Assembly: GCA_017625725.1 (NCBI GenBank)
Contig: JAGAKH010000068.1
Span: forward strand, 1 to 64,000
DNA: 64,000 nucleotides
Direction of reading: 5' to 3'
From: Bacteroidales bacterium
GTDB taxonomy: Bacteria > Bacteroidota > Bacteroidia > Bacteroidales > UBA932
Shown: positions 45,401 through 55,562 of the stretch, one piece after another
Layout: every line of letters starts with the position of its first letter
How positions within the stretch are numbered: position 1 is the stretch's first letter
Position numbers and translations under genes: made by a program
Notes under the pieces: model-generated
What the model saw: only the letters and a program-made list of their open reading frames with translations
Told to the model about the DNA's origin: nothing
Database searches by the model: none

Positions 45401-45721
45401 CATAATTTCTGGACAGAGACCAATCCGACCAATGATTATCCGGCAAATATTCCGGACGGATCGGTCAATCCTCTCAATGCCAGCCTTTACGAGAGTACAG
45501 ACTTCCTGAGAATCAAGGATATAAACCTTTCATATCGCATTCCGGAGAAGATTGTGAACAGAATAGGCGTCAACCGCCTTGAAGTCTACCTCGATGCGAA
45601 GAATGTCTACACCTTCACTTCATGGTCAGGACTTGACCCTGAATTCGTGGCGAATTCTTCCCGTCAGCTGTCTTCTCCTCAGACATTGCAGCTGTCGGCA
45701 GGTGTGCGACTTGAATTCTAA
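42461..45721 (+). CDS. SusC-like transporter with N-terminal STN signalling domain
   Basis: The 1086-residue TonB-dependent transporter has a signal peptide (1-24) and an STN domain (about 47-112: NYSVADISSEISKQTGVAFSY, SIHDILKAVF). A CarboxypepD-like domain (128-200) and TonB box LDEVIVVGYGTQKK at 207-219 follow. The plug has SPLLVVDGVPY and SSAAIYGSRGANGVILITTK, and the barrel ends LSAGVRLEF with an aromatic last residue. The STN domain is what FecR-type anti-sigma factors read, so substrate binding here should switch on the sigma factor at 40815. It starts 6 bp after the anti-sigma gene. Confidence 0.97.
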   Translation: MNTPKLLTMLMTLMMVLLGGPASAESSRSLLEDMEFTVSIPAGNYSVADISSEISKQTGVAFSYSKSLAVTDIAVQNMQLKNSSIHDILKAVFSSSGIIWKIKDNMVALYLPEEVSQEGPEVQVEFKETIRGVVRDKDGNPLMGAVVFAESDPSSAVVTDIDGKYELMASKGDKVIVSLMGYAQYDYLANYATVENVVLQDDVLYLDEVIVVGYGTQKKSDITGAVASFDTKAIERRPDGQIASILQGAIPGLSINLTGSTAEATSNSEITVRGASSISASNSPLLVVDGVPYTGEWSSINSNDVASIEVLKDASSAAIYGSRGANGVILITTKRGTADKATVAYNGSVKVSRAQNIPDIMDGPTFYQRKKEAGYNFTAIEQKVYDAGQWVDWLDLCLRTGVEQEHNLSVSGRNKQTRYYISGNVLSNEGIRINDKFNRYTMRVNLEQKIGKYLTFGTNTTYGYYDRSGKEANFNQAYIMNPLTIPYNDDGTLRLLTWEDTPYAENPLSSLNIKNNDVNQRFNTVNYLELTCPIEGLSYKLNTNYSHSSRLEQTYYGQTDTQEGFANGGEMIVKNSYQTDWLIENILSYNRTFGKHTVFLTALYSAQSHNEMYYQMTGLGFQNDLNTYWQPSKAQTLTATTAEATENHISQMFRANYSYDSRYLFTATVRRDGYSAFGSDKKYGVFPSLALGWNIANEQFFKKSAAGRTVNNLKLRLSWGKNGNEGIEAYSTLPILTGKNYLDGDHQTAYGYFASTLAATDVGWETTEQYNFGLDFGLFKNRLSGSLEVYYSNTYDLLLYRTIPAINGVTSLLGNLGKTNGRGVELQLNSVNISKRNFLWSTELSLAHNKTAIADVGLFDENGTPIDDVASRWFIGYPISVCYDYAYEGVIQKDETVSYTIPSAKPGFIKYQNINGDDKVDSNDKLIIGVKEPWLVFGLTNTFSYKGFSLSIFLNGHLGATYPNYLKAPTTIEYRKNQLNHNFWTETNPTNDYPANIPDGSVNPLNASLYESTDFLRIKDINLSYRIPEKIVNRIGVNRLEVYLDAKNVYTFTSWSGLDPEFVANSSRQLSSPQTLQLSAGVRLEF

Positions 45722-45729
45722 GGATTAAC

Positions 45730-47538
45730 ATGAAAACATCAGAAAGAATGAAAAAGATATCATCAATATTAATAATGTGTGCTGTCCTTATGACGGCATG
45801 CAGCAAGGACTTTCTCTCTGAAAAGCCTGTGACCGGAATATATGCGGAGAATCTGCTTGTGGATTATCAGGGTTTCGAAAATATGTCCAACTCCCTCCTT
45901 TATCTTGTAAGGTGCGAGTTCTGTACACAGACAATTCCTTTAGGAGGATCAGAATTTCCTACTGCACTCAACTGCAATATGTCTACTTTATGGATGTGCG
46001 GGCAGGATAATGCATGGCATAACAACAGAACAGCGTACTATCAGCATCAGGTTGTGCCGAAACTGATTACCGGAATGACCGACGGACAGGCCTTCCAGTC
46101 TATTTTTGAATGGCTTTACAAGACAGTCAATGTTGCCAATATGATCATCACCAGAGCAGAGAATCCTGATGTAAACTGGCAGGGAGGTTCTCAAGAAGTC
46201 AATCTTCAGAGAAAAGAAAAGATAATTGCCCACGCACGCCTGATCAGGGCATGGGCATACAGACATCTGGTGTATTCTTTTGGTCCGGTTCCTCTTTCAA
46301 CCAGAGAGATAGTCGGCTCGACAGTCAGAACCGACTGGGAAAGGAATCCTATAGAAGAGATTTATGGAGTGATGGAGCAGGACTATCTCTATGCTGTTCA
46401 GAAGCTGGATTGGAGGGAGGAAGGCAATAATATATGGGGAAACCAGGCCGTTGCCCGCCATTATCTTGGTGAACTTTATCTTGCAAAGGGAGATCCGGAA
46501 TCGGCTAAAAATATCCTCAGGCCTCTGGTTGAAGGAAATGAATATTATCTGATGACTTCACGCTTCGGATCCAACAAGGCAAATGACGGATCTGCCTTTA
46601 TGGATGTATTTGCGGATCCGCAGTATGCACATGGAAACAGAGAAGTTCTTTGGATGTTCCCGAATGCAGACAAGACTGAGGTGTCTTCCGGTTATACCAG
46701 CGGTATGTACCAGAGAAATATGTGGTTCAACTGGTATGTGTCTCTGTCTGAGGTGACAGCGTTGACCCATTCGGCTTACGATGGTCTGACGATTGAGCTT
46801 TTCAATCAGGTAAACAACAACAGGGGAGTGGGCAGATGTGCAATTTCAAAGGGAGCCCTTGATCTATATGACTGGAACGGCCAGGGAGGAAAGGATATAA
46901 GGTATAATAATGACGCCATTGTTTGGCATCTGTATTTCATGGGCGAAGACGGCCAGAAATTTGAAATTCTCAACGAAGAAGGCGAGAGTCTCATAAGTAC
47001 GGAAATAACACCAAACATGGTAGATGATTCTTATCCTAACATCCGTAATTATAACTGGCCTTCACCACGCAAATGGCAGTGGGCAAATCCGATCATTGCA
47101 AGAGCTAATGAGGCCGGGCAGTTCAATGACGTCCCTTATCTGCGTCTTGCAGACACTTATCTGCTGTATGCTGAGGCTCTTTATAAGTTGGGTGACTCGA
47201 AAGCGGTGTCATGGATCAACAGAATACGTGCAAGGGCAAATGTGTCCAATGCAAAGGAATCCGATATGTCCATTGATTTCATTCTTGATGAAAGAAGCAG
47301 GGAGCTTGTTGCAGAAGAGGAAAGACAGCATACCCTGATCCGTCTGAGTTGGGAAAACGGAGGTGATGAAAGGAAGGCTGATAATGTATATAAATCAAGA
47401 GTCAGGAAATACAATGAAGTCTGTGGTCGTTCCGGAAGAGGTTGTGATGACGATGTTACACCGGTTCTTTTCCCTATACCGCAGGATTTCATTAATTCCA
47501 ACACAGGAAGAAAGATCGAACAGAACCCGGGTTACTAG
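45730..47538 (+). CDS. SusD-like outer membrane lipoprotein
   Basis: The 602-residue protein has lipobox TAC (Cys24) and the SKDFLSEKPV motif. Its helical scaffold includes AHARLIRAWAYRHLVYSFGPVPL and GNQAVARHYLGELYLAKGD. The C-terminal SusD signature includes YLRLADTYLLYAEALYKLG, WINRIRARA and FILDERSRELVAEEERQHTLIRL. It is the partner of the SusC 9 bp upstream. Confidence 0.96.
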   Translation: MKTSERMKKISSILIMCAVLMTACSKDFLSEKPVTGIYAENLLVDYQGFENMSNSLLYLVRCEFCTQTIPLGGSEFPTALNCNMSTLWMCGQDNAWHNNRTAYYQHQVVPKLITGMTDGQAFQSIFEWLYKTVNVANMIITRAENPDVNWQGGSQEVNLQRKEKIIAHARLIRAWAYRHLVYSFGPVPLSTREIVGSTVRTDWERNPIEEIYGVMEQDYLYAVQKLDWREEGNNIWGNQAVARHYLGELYLAKGDPESAKNILRPLVEGNEYYLMTSRFGSNKANDGSAFMDVFADPQYAHGNREVLWMFPNADKTEVSSGYTSGMYQRNMWFNWYVSLSEVTALTHSAYDGLTIELFNQVNNNRGVGRCAISKGALDLYDWNGQGGKDIRYNNDAIVWHLYFMGEDGQKFEILNEEGESLISTEITPNMVDDSYPNIRNYNWPSPRKWQWANPIIARANEAGQFNDVPYLRLADTYLLYAEALYKLGDSKAVSWINRIRARANVSNAKESDMSIDFILDERSRELVAEEERQHTLIRLSWENGGDERKADNVYKSRVRKYNEVCGRSGRGCDDDVTPVLFPIPQDFINSNTGRKIEQNPGY

Positions 47539-47556
47539 GTCATAAACCTTCGCTAT

Positions 47557-49428
47557 ATGTGTAGAAAGACATTTATAATTGCTGCATTATCGCTCGGACT
47601 CGTCTCTTGTGTTGAGGCAGTACAGTCTGGTTCCGGTGCGGAAGGGGGAATCGAGCTCTCTGTAACCGAAATCAATCTTGATGCAACAGGAACGGCCGAT
47701 ACGGACCTTGCTGTGACTTCTGGAGGAAGTTGGACAGCATCTGTGTCTGCACCTTGGCTGACTTTTGACCCCACTTCGGGAGGTGCCGGGGAGACTGTTG
47801 TTACTGTCAGTGGAAAACCCAATGATGCGGTCACTTCTCGTTCTGTAGATGTTCTGATCTTTTCAGATTCGGAGTCAAAGATCGTCCGTGTGACTCAGAG
47901 TCCGAGGGCGGTGGAGTTTTCGTGTCATGTGTCGGCTACATCCGTGAATTTTGATCATGCATATGATTACGAGCCATACGACCTTTCTGTTGAGACAGGA
48001 GAGGATCCTGTGGAGCTTGATCTGACAGAAGCTCCATGGCTTGAGGCCAAGGGAGGCAAATTTACTGTACCCTCGAACTCAAAAATGACCTTGACTTTAT
48101 GTCCGAAGGAACCGAACTACAGTCATAATCCACGTACATCCATAATTCGTCTTACCGGACGTCAGACTTCACAGAGCGTTGATGTGACGGTGAGTCAACC
48201 TGCATCTTTTCAGAATGAGGCGGAATCGCTTCATAACCTCTGGCGTCACACATCAAATGCATCTTCTCAGTCATCGTGGCGTAACGACATGATGCTGACT
48301 GCTAATTATGGAGATAAAAAGGGAATATTGTCGATAGAATCTTCAATCAATTCCGATGTGGACATAATGCCGGATGACAATCGTTGTACATTCAAGGGAA
48401 TGCATGCGATGGATGCCATTCTCTTACGTACTCCTGTAAAATACATTGCTGCCGGAACAGATGTCAGTGCAATGCTTTGCTTGGCACAGAAGACGGCTTT
48501 GGCTCCAAGGGAGTGGGTTGTTGAATACTGGGACGATGAAAAATGGAATGAGATACGCACCTTCATGACATGCAATGAGAGTACGGACTATGAGTGCTCT
48601 ACTGTCATCTGCGATTTCACTCTTTCCAAACCGGTGGAAAACGATTATGTGAAACTGCGTTTCCGCATGTTGACAAATGATGCATCAGTCATCAACTTCA
48701 TGCCGGCAAGTCCATGGTATGGGGCTGCCCTGATAATCAATTCGGGAGCTCCGGCCATAAAGGACAGCAAGAAAATTCTGATTTACGGCAATTCCTTTAC
48801 GTATTATTGGGGAAGTGCCTTCATATTGAAGCAGCTTGCCAGATCTCAGGGATACAGACTAGATGTCCGGGCTCATATGGACCCGAGTGTCCCATTGATA
48901 ACTCATGCAAGAGCACTCAGTATTTCCAAGGCTCTTGCCAAGGAAGGCGGATATGACTTTGCCCTGCTTCAGGAACAGAGTACTGTCCATGCCGAATATG
49001 CTGACGGTAAGAAGACATCGGCGTTGAGCGAGGCTCAGCTTCTTGCCGGAGAAATCCGTGCGGCCTCTCCATCTTGTAGGATAATACTGGAAAACACATG
49101 GGCGTATTCTAAAAGTTCATATATGGGCTATGGAAGTTTCAGTGGTTTTGATGAAAAACTCAGAAAGGGATGTGAGGAGATTGCGGAAGGCATACAGGCA
49201 GATATATCTCCTATAAATCAGGCCTTTGCCGCCGCCCGCAGTTCATGTCCGGAACTGAAACTGCTGCACACGGACGGCCATCATCCTTCCGTTTATGGTA
49301 CATATCTCAAATCATGTGTCAATTATCTGACAATCTTCGGAGGACAGTTCAACGGGGAACCATATCTGTGGGAACTTTCGGAAGATAATGTATCCAAACT
49401 TATTCGGGAAGCAGAAAAAATCCAATAA
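47557..49428 (+). CDS. BACON-domain lipoprotein with C-terminal SGNH (DUF4886-like) esterase domain
   Basis: The 623-residue protein has a signal peptide and lipobox VSC (Cys18). One or two BACON-type Ig-like domains follow (about 32-205, with GGSWTASVSAPWLTFDPTSG), then a beta-rich region (about 215-400) with EWVVEYWDDEKWNEIRTF. The C-terminal SGNH hydrolase domain has the nucleophile block YGNSFTYYW (Ser413) and the Asp-His block DGHH (D573, H576). SGNH enzymes on such loci usually remove acetyl or other acyl groups from glycans. Residues about 215-620 are paralogous to the C-terminal half of the GH31 enzyme downstream. The lipobox suggests surface or periplasmic anchoring. Confidence 0.85.
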   Translation: MCRKTFIIAALSLGLVSCVEAVQSGSGAEGGIELSVTEINLDATGTADTDLAVTSGGSWTASVSAPWLTFDPTSGGAGETVVTVSGKPNDAVTSRSVDVLIFSDSESKIVRVTQSPRAVEFSCHVSATSVNFDHAYDYEPYDLSVETGEDPVELDLTEAPWLEAKGGKFTVPSNSKMTLTLCPKEPNYSHNPRTSIIRLTGRQTSQSVDVTVSQPASFQNEAESLHNLWRHTSNASSQSSWRNDMMLTANYGDKKGILSIESSINSDVDIMPDDNRCTFKGMHAMDAILLRTPVKYIAAGTDVSAMLCLAQKTALAPREWVVEYWDDEKWNEIRTFMTCNESTDYECSTVICDFTLSKPVENDYVKLRFRMLTNDASVINFMPASPWYGAALIINSGAPAIKDSKKILIYGNSFTYYWGSAFILKQLARSQGYRLDVRAHMDPSVPLITHARALSISKALAKEGGYDFALLQEQSTVHAEYADGKKTSALSEAQLLAGEIRAASPSCRIILENTWAYSKSSYMGYGSFSGFDEKLRKGCEEIAEGIQADISPINQAFAAARSSCPELKLLHTDGHHPSVYGTYLKSCVNYLTIFGGQFNGEPYLWELSEDNVSKLIREAEKIQ

Positions 49429-49456
49429 CATAAACACTAACTAATAGATTAACAAA

Positions 49457-51439
49457 ATGAAAAAGACATTTATTTTTGCTCTTGTTGGAGCTATCCTTTC
49501 ATTGGCAGCATGCCAGAAGGAAGTGACTTATCCTGAGGAAGCAACAGCTTCCGGTATTCCTACAGAGGAATTCTACAAAGAAGGTGGTTCGTTTACTGTA
49601 CTAGTGAAGACCAATGTAGTTCTGGATGTAAAGGTAAGCGACACATGGGTCAAGTGTACTGATAACCCTACAATCGTTACAAAGTCAGCTGTGCCTGCCG
49701 AGAATAAGGCATTTACATTTACTGTTGATGAGTGGGATGTCAAAGGTGACAAGACACGTTCAGCTGACGTTACCATCGAAGGAGAAGGTGTTGCCCCTAT
49801 CGAGTTCAAGGTAACTCAGAAGACAGGTGAGGTGTTCTCTCTTGTAAGTGTGGATCCGGAGAAGGGTGAAGTCGCAAATGAAGGCGGTCAGCTGACAATC
49901 CAGATCAACACTAATGTAGAGTATGTGACTGAACTTAATGCTGAGGATTCGTCATGGATTGTAGCAGACGAGAATAACTCGACAACAGGTACCATTGTCC
50001 GTTATAACATCGCAGCAAACGAGTCATTCACTCCGAGAACAGCTGTGATTACCCTCAAGGCAGAAGGCTTCGAGGATATCGTTGTGAATGTAAACCAGCT
50101 CAGTCAGATCCGCGGTATTTCTACAGCTGCTGACCTTGTGGCTTTTTCTGCAGAATGGGCAGCCAAAGGCAATCAAGGTGACTACTCAAAATGGGTTAGC
50201 GAGGACGAAGGAAAGATCATAATTCTTGCTAATGACATCGATATGTCAGGAATTGACAATTGGGCACCGATCGCTGACTTCAAGCCTAGTAAAGGCAAGT
50301 GTGACCTCACAAATGTCAAGATGTCTTACAATGACTGCCAGACTTTCCTTAACTTTACTTTCGATGGTCAGGGCTATTCAATCAAGAACTGGAACATCAA
50401 CATCGTGAAGGATGAGGTTCCGGCTGAAGGATTGATCTATGGTCTGTTTGGCGTCGGTTCCGGCATCACCATCAAGAACGTGAATATTGATGAGTCGTGT
50501 ACTCTTAATGTAGATATCAAGGATGCAAAGGGACCGGTTGCAATCGCTCCTATCATCGCTCTCTGCAATAACTGTATCATCGAGAACTGTAATTCAGCTC
50601 TTCAGATCAACAGCGTGAATATCGAAACATCGCTTTCTACTTCAAAGATGGCGATAGTATCAGGTCTGGTCAGTTACTTCAAGACCAACAACCAGAACAG
50701 AACAAAATGGATCAAGAACTGTACATTCAGCGGAAAGGCAGATAATGTTCGTACAAATTCGATCTTTGCTTCATCCACACCATCTGTTCTTGCTGGTATT
50801 GTAGGTTGGGTCTTCGGTCAGACCAAGGGTGCATCAGAGGCTGTTATCGAGAACTGTGTGAATAACGGTAATCTTAAGGCTCAGTTCCTGCGTGTCGGTG
50901 GTGTCATCGGAACAGCTTCGCAGGATGCAATCATCCACAACTGTGTAAACAACGGAACAGTAGAGCTTCAGTCATTCGAAGGCTGCACCATCACGACATG
51001 CTATGCGGGTGGTGTTATCGGATTTGAGTCTTGCCAGGTTGCTGACTCATTCCCTGAAATGCATGACTGTGTGAACAACGGTACAGTTGTAGGATATGGT
51101 AATCTTGTAAGTGTAGGAGGTCTGGCCGGCTGTACAAAGAACACTTCAATGAAGAATTGTTCTAACACAGGTCTTGTGGTCTGCACATCAACAGCAGATC
51201 CTAAATACCATGGCCTTCTTGTGGGTTGTCTCAATCCTACAACCAATGCAGACCGTCCGCAGCCTTCATACGAAAACATCAAGATCGGTGGCCGTTATGC
51301 AACAGGATATTCAGACGGAACAGTGTCAGGAGAAGTAGCAGTGTCAGCAGACAATTATTTTGAGCTCGCTGCATTTGAACGCTCTGCATGGGCTAACGGT
51401 TCTAAGTGGAACAAGACAAATGTAACATTCGCGAATTAA
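49457..51439 (+). CDS. BACON/beta-helix surface lipoprotein, probable glycan-binding protein
   Basis: The 660-residue protein has a signal peptide with lipobox AAC (Cys19) and two BACON-like Ig domains (about 22-110 and 120-215, the second with GGQLTIQINTNVEY and SSWIV). The right-handed beta-helix-like region (about 220-600) has recurring NCVNNGNL/VNNGTV-type turns, as in GLUG-containing surface proteins. A loop with C-terminal strands closes it. No catalytic site is seen. It is placed where PULs encode surface glycan-binding proteins. Its stop overlaps the GH31 start (TAATG). Confidence 0.8.
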   Translation: MKKTFIFALVGAILSLAACQKEVTYPEEATASGIPTEEFYKEGGSFTVLVKTNVVLDVKVSDTWVKCTDNPTIVTKSAVPAENKAFTFTVDEWDVKGDKTRSADVTIEGEGVAPIEFKVTQKTGEVFSLVSVDPEKGEVANEGGQLTIQINTNVEYVTELNAEDSSWIVADENNSTTGTIVRYNIAANESFTPRTAVITLKAEGFEDIVVNVNQLSQIRGISTAADLVAFSAEWAAKGNQGDYSKWVSEDEGKIIILANDIDMSGIDNWAPIADFKPSKGKCDLTNVKMSYNDCQTFLNFTFDGQGYSIKNWNINIVKDEVPAEGLIYGLFGVGSGITIKNVNIDESCTLNVDIKDAKGPVAIAPIIALCNNCIIENCNSALQINSVNIETSLSTSKMAIVSGLVSYFKTNNQNRTKWIKNCTFSGKADNVRTNSIFASSTPSVLAGIVGWVFGQTKGASEAVIENCVNNGNLKAQFLRVGGVIGTASQDAIIHNCVNNGTVELQSFEGCTITTCYAGGVIGFESCQVADSFPEMHDCVNNGTVVGYGNLVSVGGLAGCTKNTSMKNCSNTGLVVCTSTADPKYHGLLVGCLNPTTNADRPQPSYENIKIGGRYATGYSDGTVSGEVAVSADNYFELAAFERSAWANGSKWNKTNVTFAN

Positions 51440-54400
51440 TGAAGAGATTCGGAAATCTGGTTCTGGCGGCAGTTCTGGTTTTTCTGACATTTGCACAGGA
51501 TTGTTTCTCTCAGACAGAGAGAGACAATCCGAAGGCAAATGAAGAAGCTGTTGTCGTGCAGGGCAAGGCACGTTTCACAGTGCTGACTTCAAGGATGATA
51601 AGGATGGAGTGGGCTGAAGACGGTGTCTTTGAGGACAGAGCGTCTTTCGGTGTTGTGAACAGAGAATTGCCGGTTCCTCATTTTACGGTACGGAGAAACT
51701 CCAAGAGCATTACTTTGAAGACCGACGATGTCACTCTGGTCTACAAAGGGCAGGATAAATTCAACCCTTCCAATCTGTCTGTAGTATTTACTATGAACGG
51801 AGAAAAGCATGAGTGGAAACCGGGCATGCCTGATAAGGGCAATCTTCTTGGAACAATGCGTACTGTTGACGGCCTTCTGAATGCCCAGGTGTTGAATAAA
51901 CATGGTGAACCATACGATCCGGGTGTGATTTCACGCGACGGATGGGTTGTTATAGATGAATCCGACAGGCAGCTTTTTGAAAAGAGCGAAGGTACTTGGA
52001 AACATTGGGTGGCAATCCGCCCTGAAGGAGAACGTCTGGATTGGTATATGATGGCATACGGTCATGACTATATGGCTGCAGTGTCCGATTATATAAAGAT
52101 TGGCGGAGCCATTCCGATGCCTCCGAAATATGCCTTCGGTTACTGGTGGTGCCGTTATTGGCAATATTCGGATTTTGAGTTCATCAATCTTGCAGATCAG
52201 ATCAAGTCACGAAACATCCCTATCGATGTCATGGTGGTGGATATGGACTGGCATGAGACCTGGGGCATGAAAGGAACCAAAGATACACCAAAGGATGAAT
52301 ATGGACAGCGTATAGGATGGACAGGTTACACATGGCAGAAAGAACTTTTCCCACATCCTTCTAACTTTATTGAAAACCTTCATCTTCTCGACCTGAAGAC
52401 TTCTCTTAATCTTCATCCTGCTTCGGGAATACAGCCTTATGAAGATGTCTATGAAGACTTTGTCAAGGATTATCTTTCCAGGACAGATGATTATGACGGT
52501 CCGGAAGGATACGTGAATGAGAAAGGCGAAAAGGTATCAGTACCTTTCCGAATAGACCAGAAGGAATGGGCGGATGCCTACTTCTCTTCTGTCCTCGGAC
52601 CTTTTGAAGATATGGGAGTGGATTTCTGGTGGCTTGATTGGCAGCAGTGGATCACCAGCAAGTATACCAAGGGCCTCAGCAACACATTCTGGCTCAATTA
52701 CACCTTCTTTGAAGACAAGGTAAGAAGGAGCCGCTCACAAGGCAAGGACGCAGATCGTCCGATGATATACCACCGTTGGGGCGGTCTGGGAAGTCATCGT
52801 TATCCTCTTGGATTCTCAGGGGACTGTTATGATGAATGGGAGACTCTGGCATACCTTCCGTATTTTACAGCGACAGCTTCCAACGTCGGCTATGGGTACT
52901 GGGGACATGACATCGGAGGACATCTTCAGCTTAAGGAGCATTATACCGATGCTGACAATTATACCAGATGGCTTCAGTATGGAGTCTTTACACCTATTTA
53001 TAAGACTCATACGACCAAACTACGTCAACAGGAAAGATATTTCTGGAAGTTCCCTGAGCACTATGATGCAATGGTGGATGCCATCCGCCTGCGTTATAAT
53101 CTGACACCTTATATATATGATCTGGCACGCGAGACCTACGAGACAGGTATTTCGATGTGCCGTCCTCTGTATTATTATTATCCGGAGGATGACAAAGCCT
53201 ATACCTGGACAGAAGAATATCTGTTCGGAGACAGGATTCTTGCTACGGTAGTCGGGGAGCCGGTAGATGAAGTGACGGGTCTTGCAAGGAGGAAGATGTG
53301 GTTTCCTGAAGGAAATGACTGGTATGATGCAGCAACAGGAGAAATCCATAAAGGCGGTTCCGAAAAGACGTTGAGGTATACAATCAATGAGAATCCATAT
53401 TTTGTGAAGACCGGAGCCATCATTCCTCAGGCCAGTCCTGAGATTAAGAATCTTCAGGAGAAGAACAATGAACTCTGGTTCTGGATTGCCCCAGGTGACG
53501 GTTATTCAAGTGCTGTGACCCATGATGACGACGGGTGCACGATGTCTTATGATGCCGAGTATACCACGACATTTGTCGAGAAGACATCAGATGCCTTGTC
53601 TTCACGTGTTCGCGTAGCTCCACGTAAAGGGTCTTTCAAAGGAATGGATCCGAACAGAAGGATCAGAGTGGTCTTTGAAGGGGTATATGCTCCTTTGGAG
53701 GTCAAGGTAAACGGTGAGAAAGTACATTACGAACGTTTTGCTTCAGAAAAAGCAGCTTCATCAGATGCTCTCTGTTGGGGATATGACGGAACTTCTCTGG
53801 CACTTACCATATTTGTTCCGACCAAGGATGCTTCAGAAGAAATTGTAGTGGAGTGTTCGTACCCTGATGCGGACAGGAATCTGCTCAGAGGGAAGAAAGG
53901 ACTTCTTGGAAGAATGAAGGCTATTACTCCGGAAACCAAGCTGGTATATACGGAATTCATAGACAAGCGTCAGATGCTTCCTCGTCCGTTTCTCAAAGTT
54001 GCTCAATGTGCAAGCTTTATTACGGAGGATCCTGCGGGTGCAGAAAAATATCTTCGCGAAATAGATTGTGGTGCCATGGTGGATGCATTCAATGAACTCG
54101 TGAAGATTCCACGTGAATTTGTCATCAAGGTCCGTGAGCAGTCAGGAATGACTGCTCCGGACGGTAATGCACATTGGATGTTCAATTCCAGGTCTTCTAA
54201 CATGTCCGCCACTTACGGTGATGCACAGATTTCATTTTCACCGTCTTCTATATCCGTAGGAAAGAACTCATCAAACGAATATTCCTTCACAGGGATGAAA
54301 GCAGGGGATTATATCCTCTTCGTAAAACCATTGGCTGCATCTGCCCCATCAGGAACGGATGTGGACTTCCATCTCTGTCTGGCTCAGCTGCCTGAATACG

Positions 54401-55311
54401 AACCACGTGAATGGGTAGCTGAATATCTGGATGGGGGAGAATGGAAATCGTTTGGAAAATTTCGCACAGTTTCTGATGAAAAGAAGAGGACTGCTGTCTT
54501 TACAGATGATTTTGTGCTGGCCAACCCTACAGACACAGTTAAGGTAAGATGTAGGGTACTTTCCGGAAGTCCTGAAACAGAGAATGCTTTTCACACATCA
54601 AGGTGGATTGCAGCATCATTCAATGTCAATAAGGATGCTCCGGCAATCAAAGACACGAAGAAAGCTCTTATTCTTGGCAACTCTTTCACATTCTACTATG
54701 CAACGACATCCATGTTAAAAGATCTGGCCAGAAGTCAGGGACATGACCTGGATGTAAGGACCAACCAGGAGCCCGGGGCTTCATTCGGTCAGCATCTTGG
54801 GTTTCCTTTGACTTTAGATGCCATCTCAGAAGGTGGATATGATGTAGCCATATTGCAGGACAGAAGCAGTCATCATGCTGATTTTGTGACCAAAGAAGCA
54901 GCGTCAGTACTTTCCGACACCAAGGGATTAGTAGCACTGATTCAGGCCCAGTCTCCTTCCTGCAGGATGATACTTGAGAACACGTGGCCATATGAAAAGG
55001 ACGCCTGCATGGGTTATGGGACATTGGATGCTTTTGGAAAAGCATTGGCAGATGGATGCGGCAAGGTAGCCTCAGCATGTGGCTGTGATGTTTCCCCGAT
55101 AGCGAAGGCTTTTGAAGCGGCTGCAGGCGACGGCATTCAGATGTATTATCCGGACAATCATCATCAGAGCCAGTATGGGTCATACCTGAAGGCATGTGTA
55201 AATTACCTGATGATTTACGGTGAGGCTTTCAATGAGGATGCAAGTGATTGCGGTCTTTCGCCGGCTGTGACATCGCGTCTAAGAAAGATAGCGGAGTCCA
55301 TCGTGCTTTAA
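51439..55311 (+). CDS. Secreted GH31 alpha-glycosidase fused to SGNH esterase domain
   Basis: The 1290-residue bifunctional enzyme has a signal peptide (about 1-25) and a GH31 N-terminal beta domain. The GH31 barrel has [11 protein letters not shown], the nucleophile in WWLDWQQ (D400) and the acid/base in YWGHDIGGH (D491). The distal beta domains extend to about 820. A linker, then a beta domain with [13 protein letters not shown] (about 890-1070) and an SGNH domain (LGNS, Ser1082; PDNHH, D1239/H1242) complete it. GH31 covers alpha-glucosidases, alpha-xylosidases and alpha-galactosidases; specificity is not readable. The esterase half is paralogous to the gene at 47557. ATG at 51439 (TAATG overlap) is used over 51406. 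Confidence 0.9.
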   Translation: MKRFGNLVLAAVLVFLTFAQDCFSQTERDNPKANEEAVVVQGKARFTVLTSRMIRMEWAEDGVFEDRASFGVVNRELPVPHFTVRRNSKSITLKTDDVTLVYKGQDKFNPSNLSVVFTMNGEKHEWKPGMPDKGNLLGTMRTVDGLLNAQVLNKHGEPYDPGVISRDGWVVIDESDRQLFEKSEGTWKHWVAIRPEGERLDWYMMAYGHDYMAAVSDYIKIGGAIPMPPKYAFGYWWCRYWQYSDFEFINLADQIKSRNIPIDVMVVDMDWHETWGMKGTKDTPKDEYGQRIGWTGYTWQKELFPHPSNFIENLHLLDLKTSLNLHPASGIQPYEDVYEDFVKDYLSRTDDYDGPEGYVNEKGEKVSVPFRIDQKEWADAYFSSVLGPFEDMGVDFWWLDWQQWITSKYTKGLSNTFWLNYTFFEDKVRRSRSQGKDADRPMIYHRWGGLGSHRYPLGFSGDCYDEWETLAYLPYFTATASNVGYGYWGHDIGGHLQLKEHYTDADNYTRWLQYGVFTPIYKTHTTKLRQQERYFWKFPEHYDAMVDAIRLRYNLTPYIYDLARETYETGISMCRPLYYYYPEDDKAYTWTEEYLFGDRILATVVGEPVDEVTGLARRKMWFPEGNDWYDAATGEIHKGGSEKTLRYTINENPYFVKTGAIIPQASPEIKNLQEKNNELWFWIAPGDGYSSAVTHDDDGCTMSYDAEYTTTFVEKTSDALSSRVRVAPRKGSFKGMDPNRRIRVVFEGVYAPLEVKVNGEKVHYERFASEKAASSDALCWGYDGTSLALTIFVPTKDASEEIVVECSYPDADRNLLRGKKGLLGRMKAITPETKLVYTEFIDKRQMLPRPFLKVAQCASFITEDPAGAEKYLREIDCGAMVDAFNELVKIPREFVIKVREQSGMTAPDGNAHWMFNSRSSNMSATYGDAQISFSPSSISVGKNSSNEYSFTGMKAGDYILFVKPLAASAPSGTDVDFHLCLAQLPEYEPREWVAEYLDGGEWKSFGKFRTVSDEKKRTAVFTDDFVLANPTDTVKVRCRVLSGSPETENAFHTSRWIAASFNVNKDAPAIKDTKKALILGNSFTFYYATTSMLKDLARSQGHDLDVRTNQEPGASFGQHLGFPLTLDAISEGGYDVAILQDRSSHHADFVTKEAASVLSDTKGLVALIQAQSPSCRMILENTWPYEKDACMGYGTLDAFGKALADGCGKVASACGCDVSPIAKAFEAAAGDGIQMYYPDNHHQSQYGSYLKACVNYLMIYGEAFNEDASDCGLSPAVTSRLRKIAESIVL

Positions 55312-55562
55312 GGAACCGGGTCGTATCCGCTTCCGCCCCATGGATGGCAGCGGAGCAATCTGCGGGCAGTAAGGTAGAAACCTTTGAACGGACCATGCTT
55401 CCGGAATGCCTCTAGGGCATACTGGGAGCATGTCGGCGTAAAGCGGCAGGATGGCGGTTTGAGCGGCGAGATGCAGACCTGATAGAAACGTATCAGGAAA
55501 ACGAAGGGGCTGATGGCTATCTTCTTGATGACAGTCAGGAATTTATGCTTCTTTTGCTGCAC
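55308..55562 (-). CDS. yidD: Membrane protein insertion efficiency factor YidD
   Basis: YidD aids insertion of proteins by YidC. The 84-residue protein has an amphipathic N-terminal helix and the family core [22 protein letters not shown], followed by [17 protein letters not shown]. It overlaps rnpA by 20 bp at its start and the GH31 gene end by 4 bp. Confidence 0.96.
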   Translation of the reverse strand: MQQKKHKFLTVIKKIAISPFVFLIRFYQVCISPLKPPSCRFTPTCSQYALEAFRKHGPFKGFYLTARRLLRCHPWGGSGYDPVP

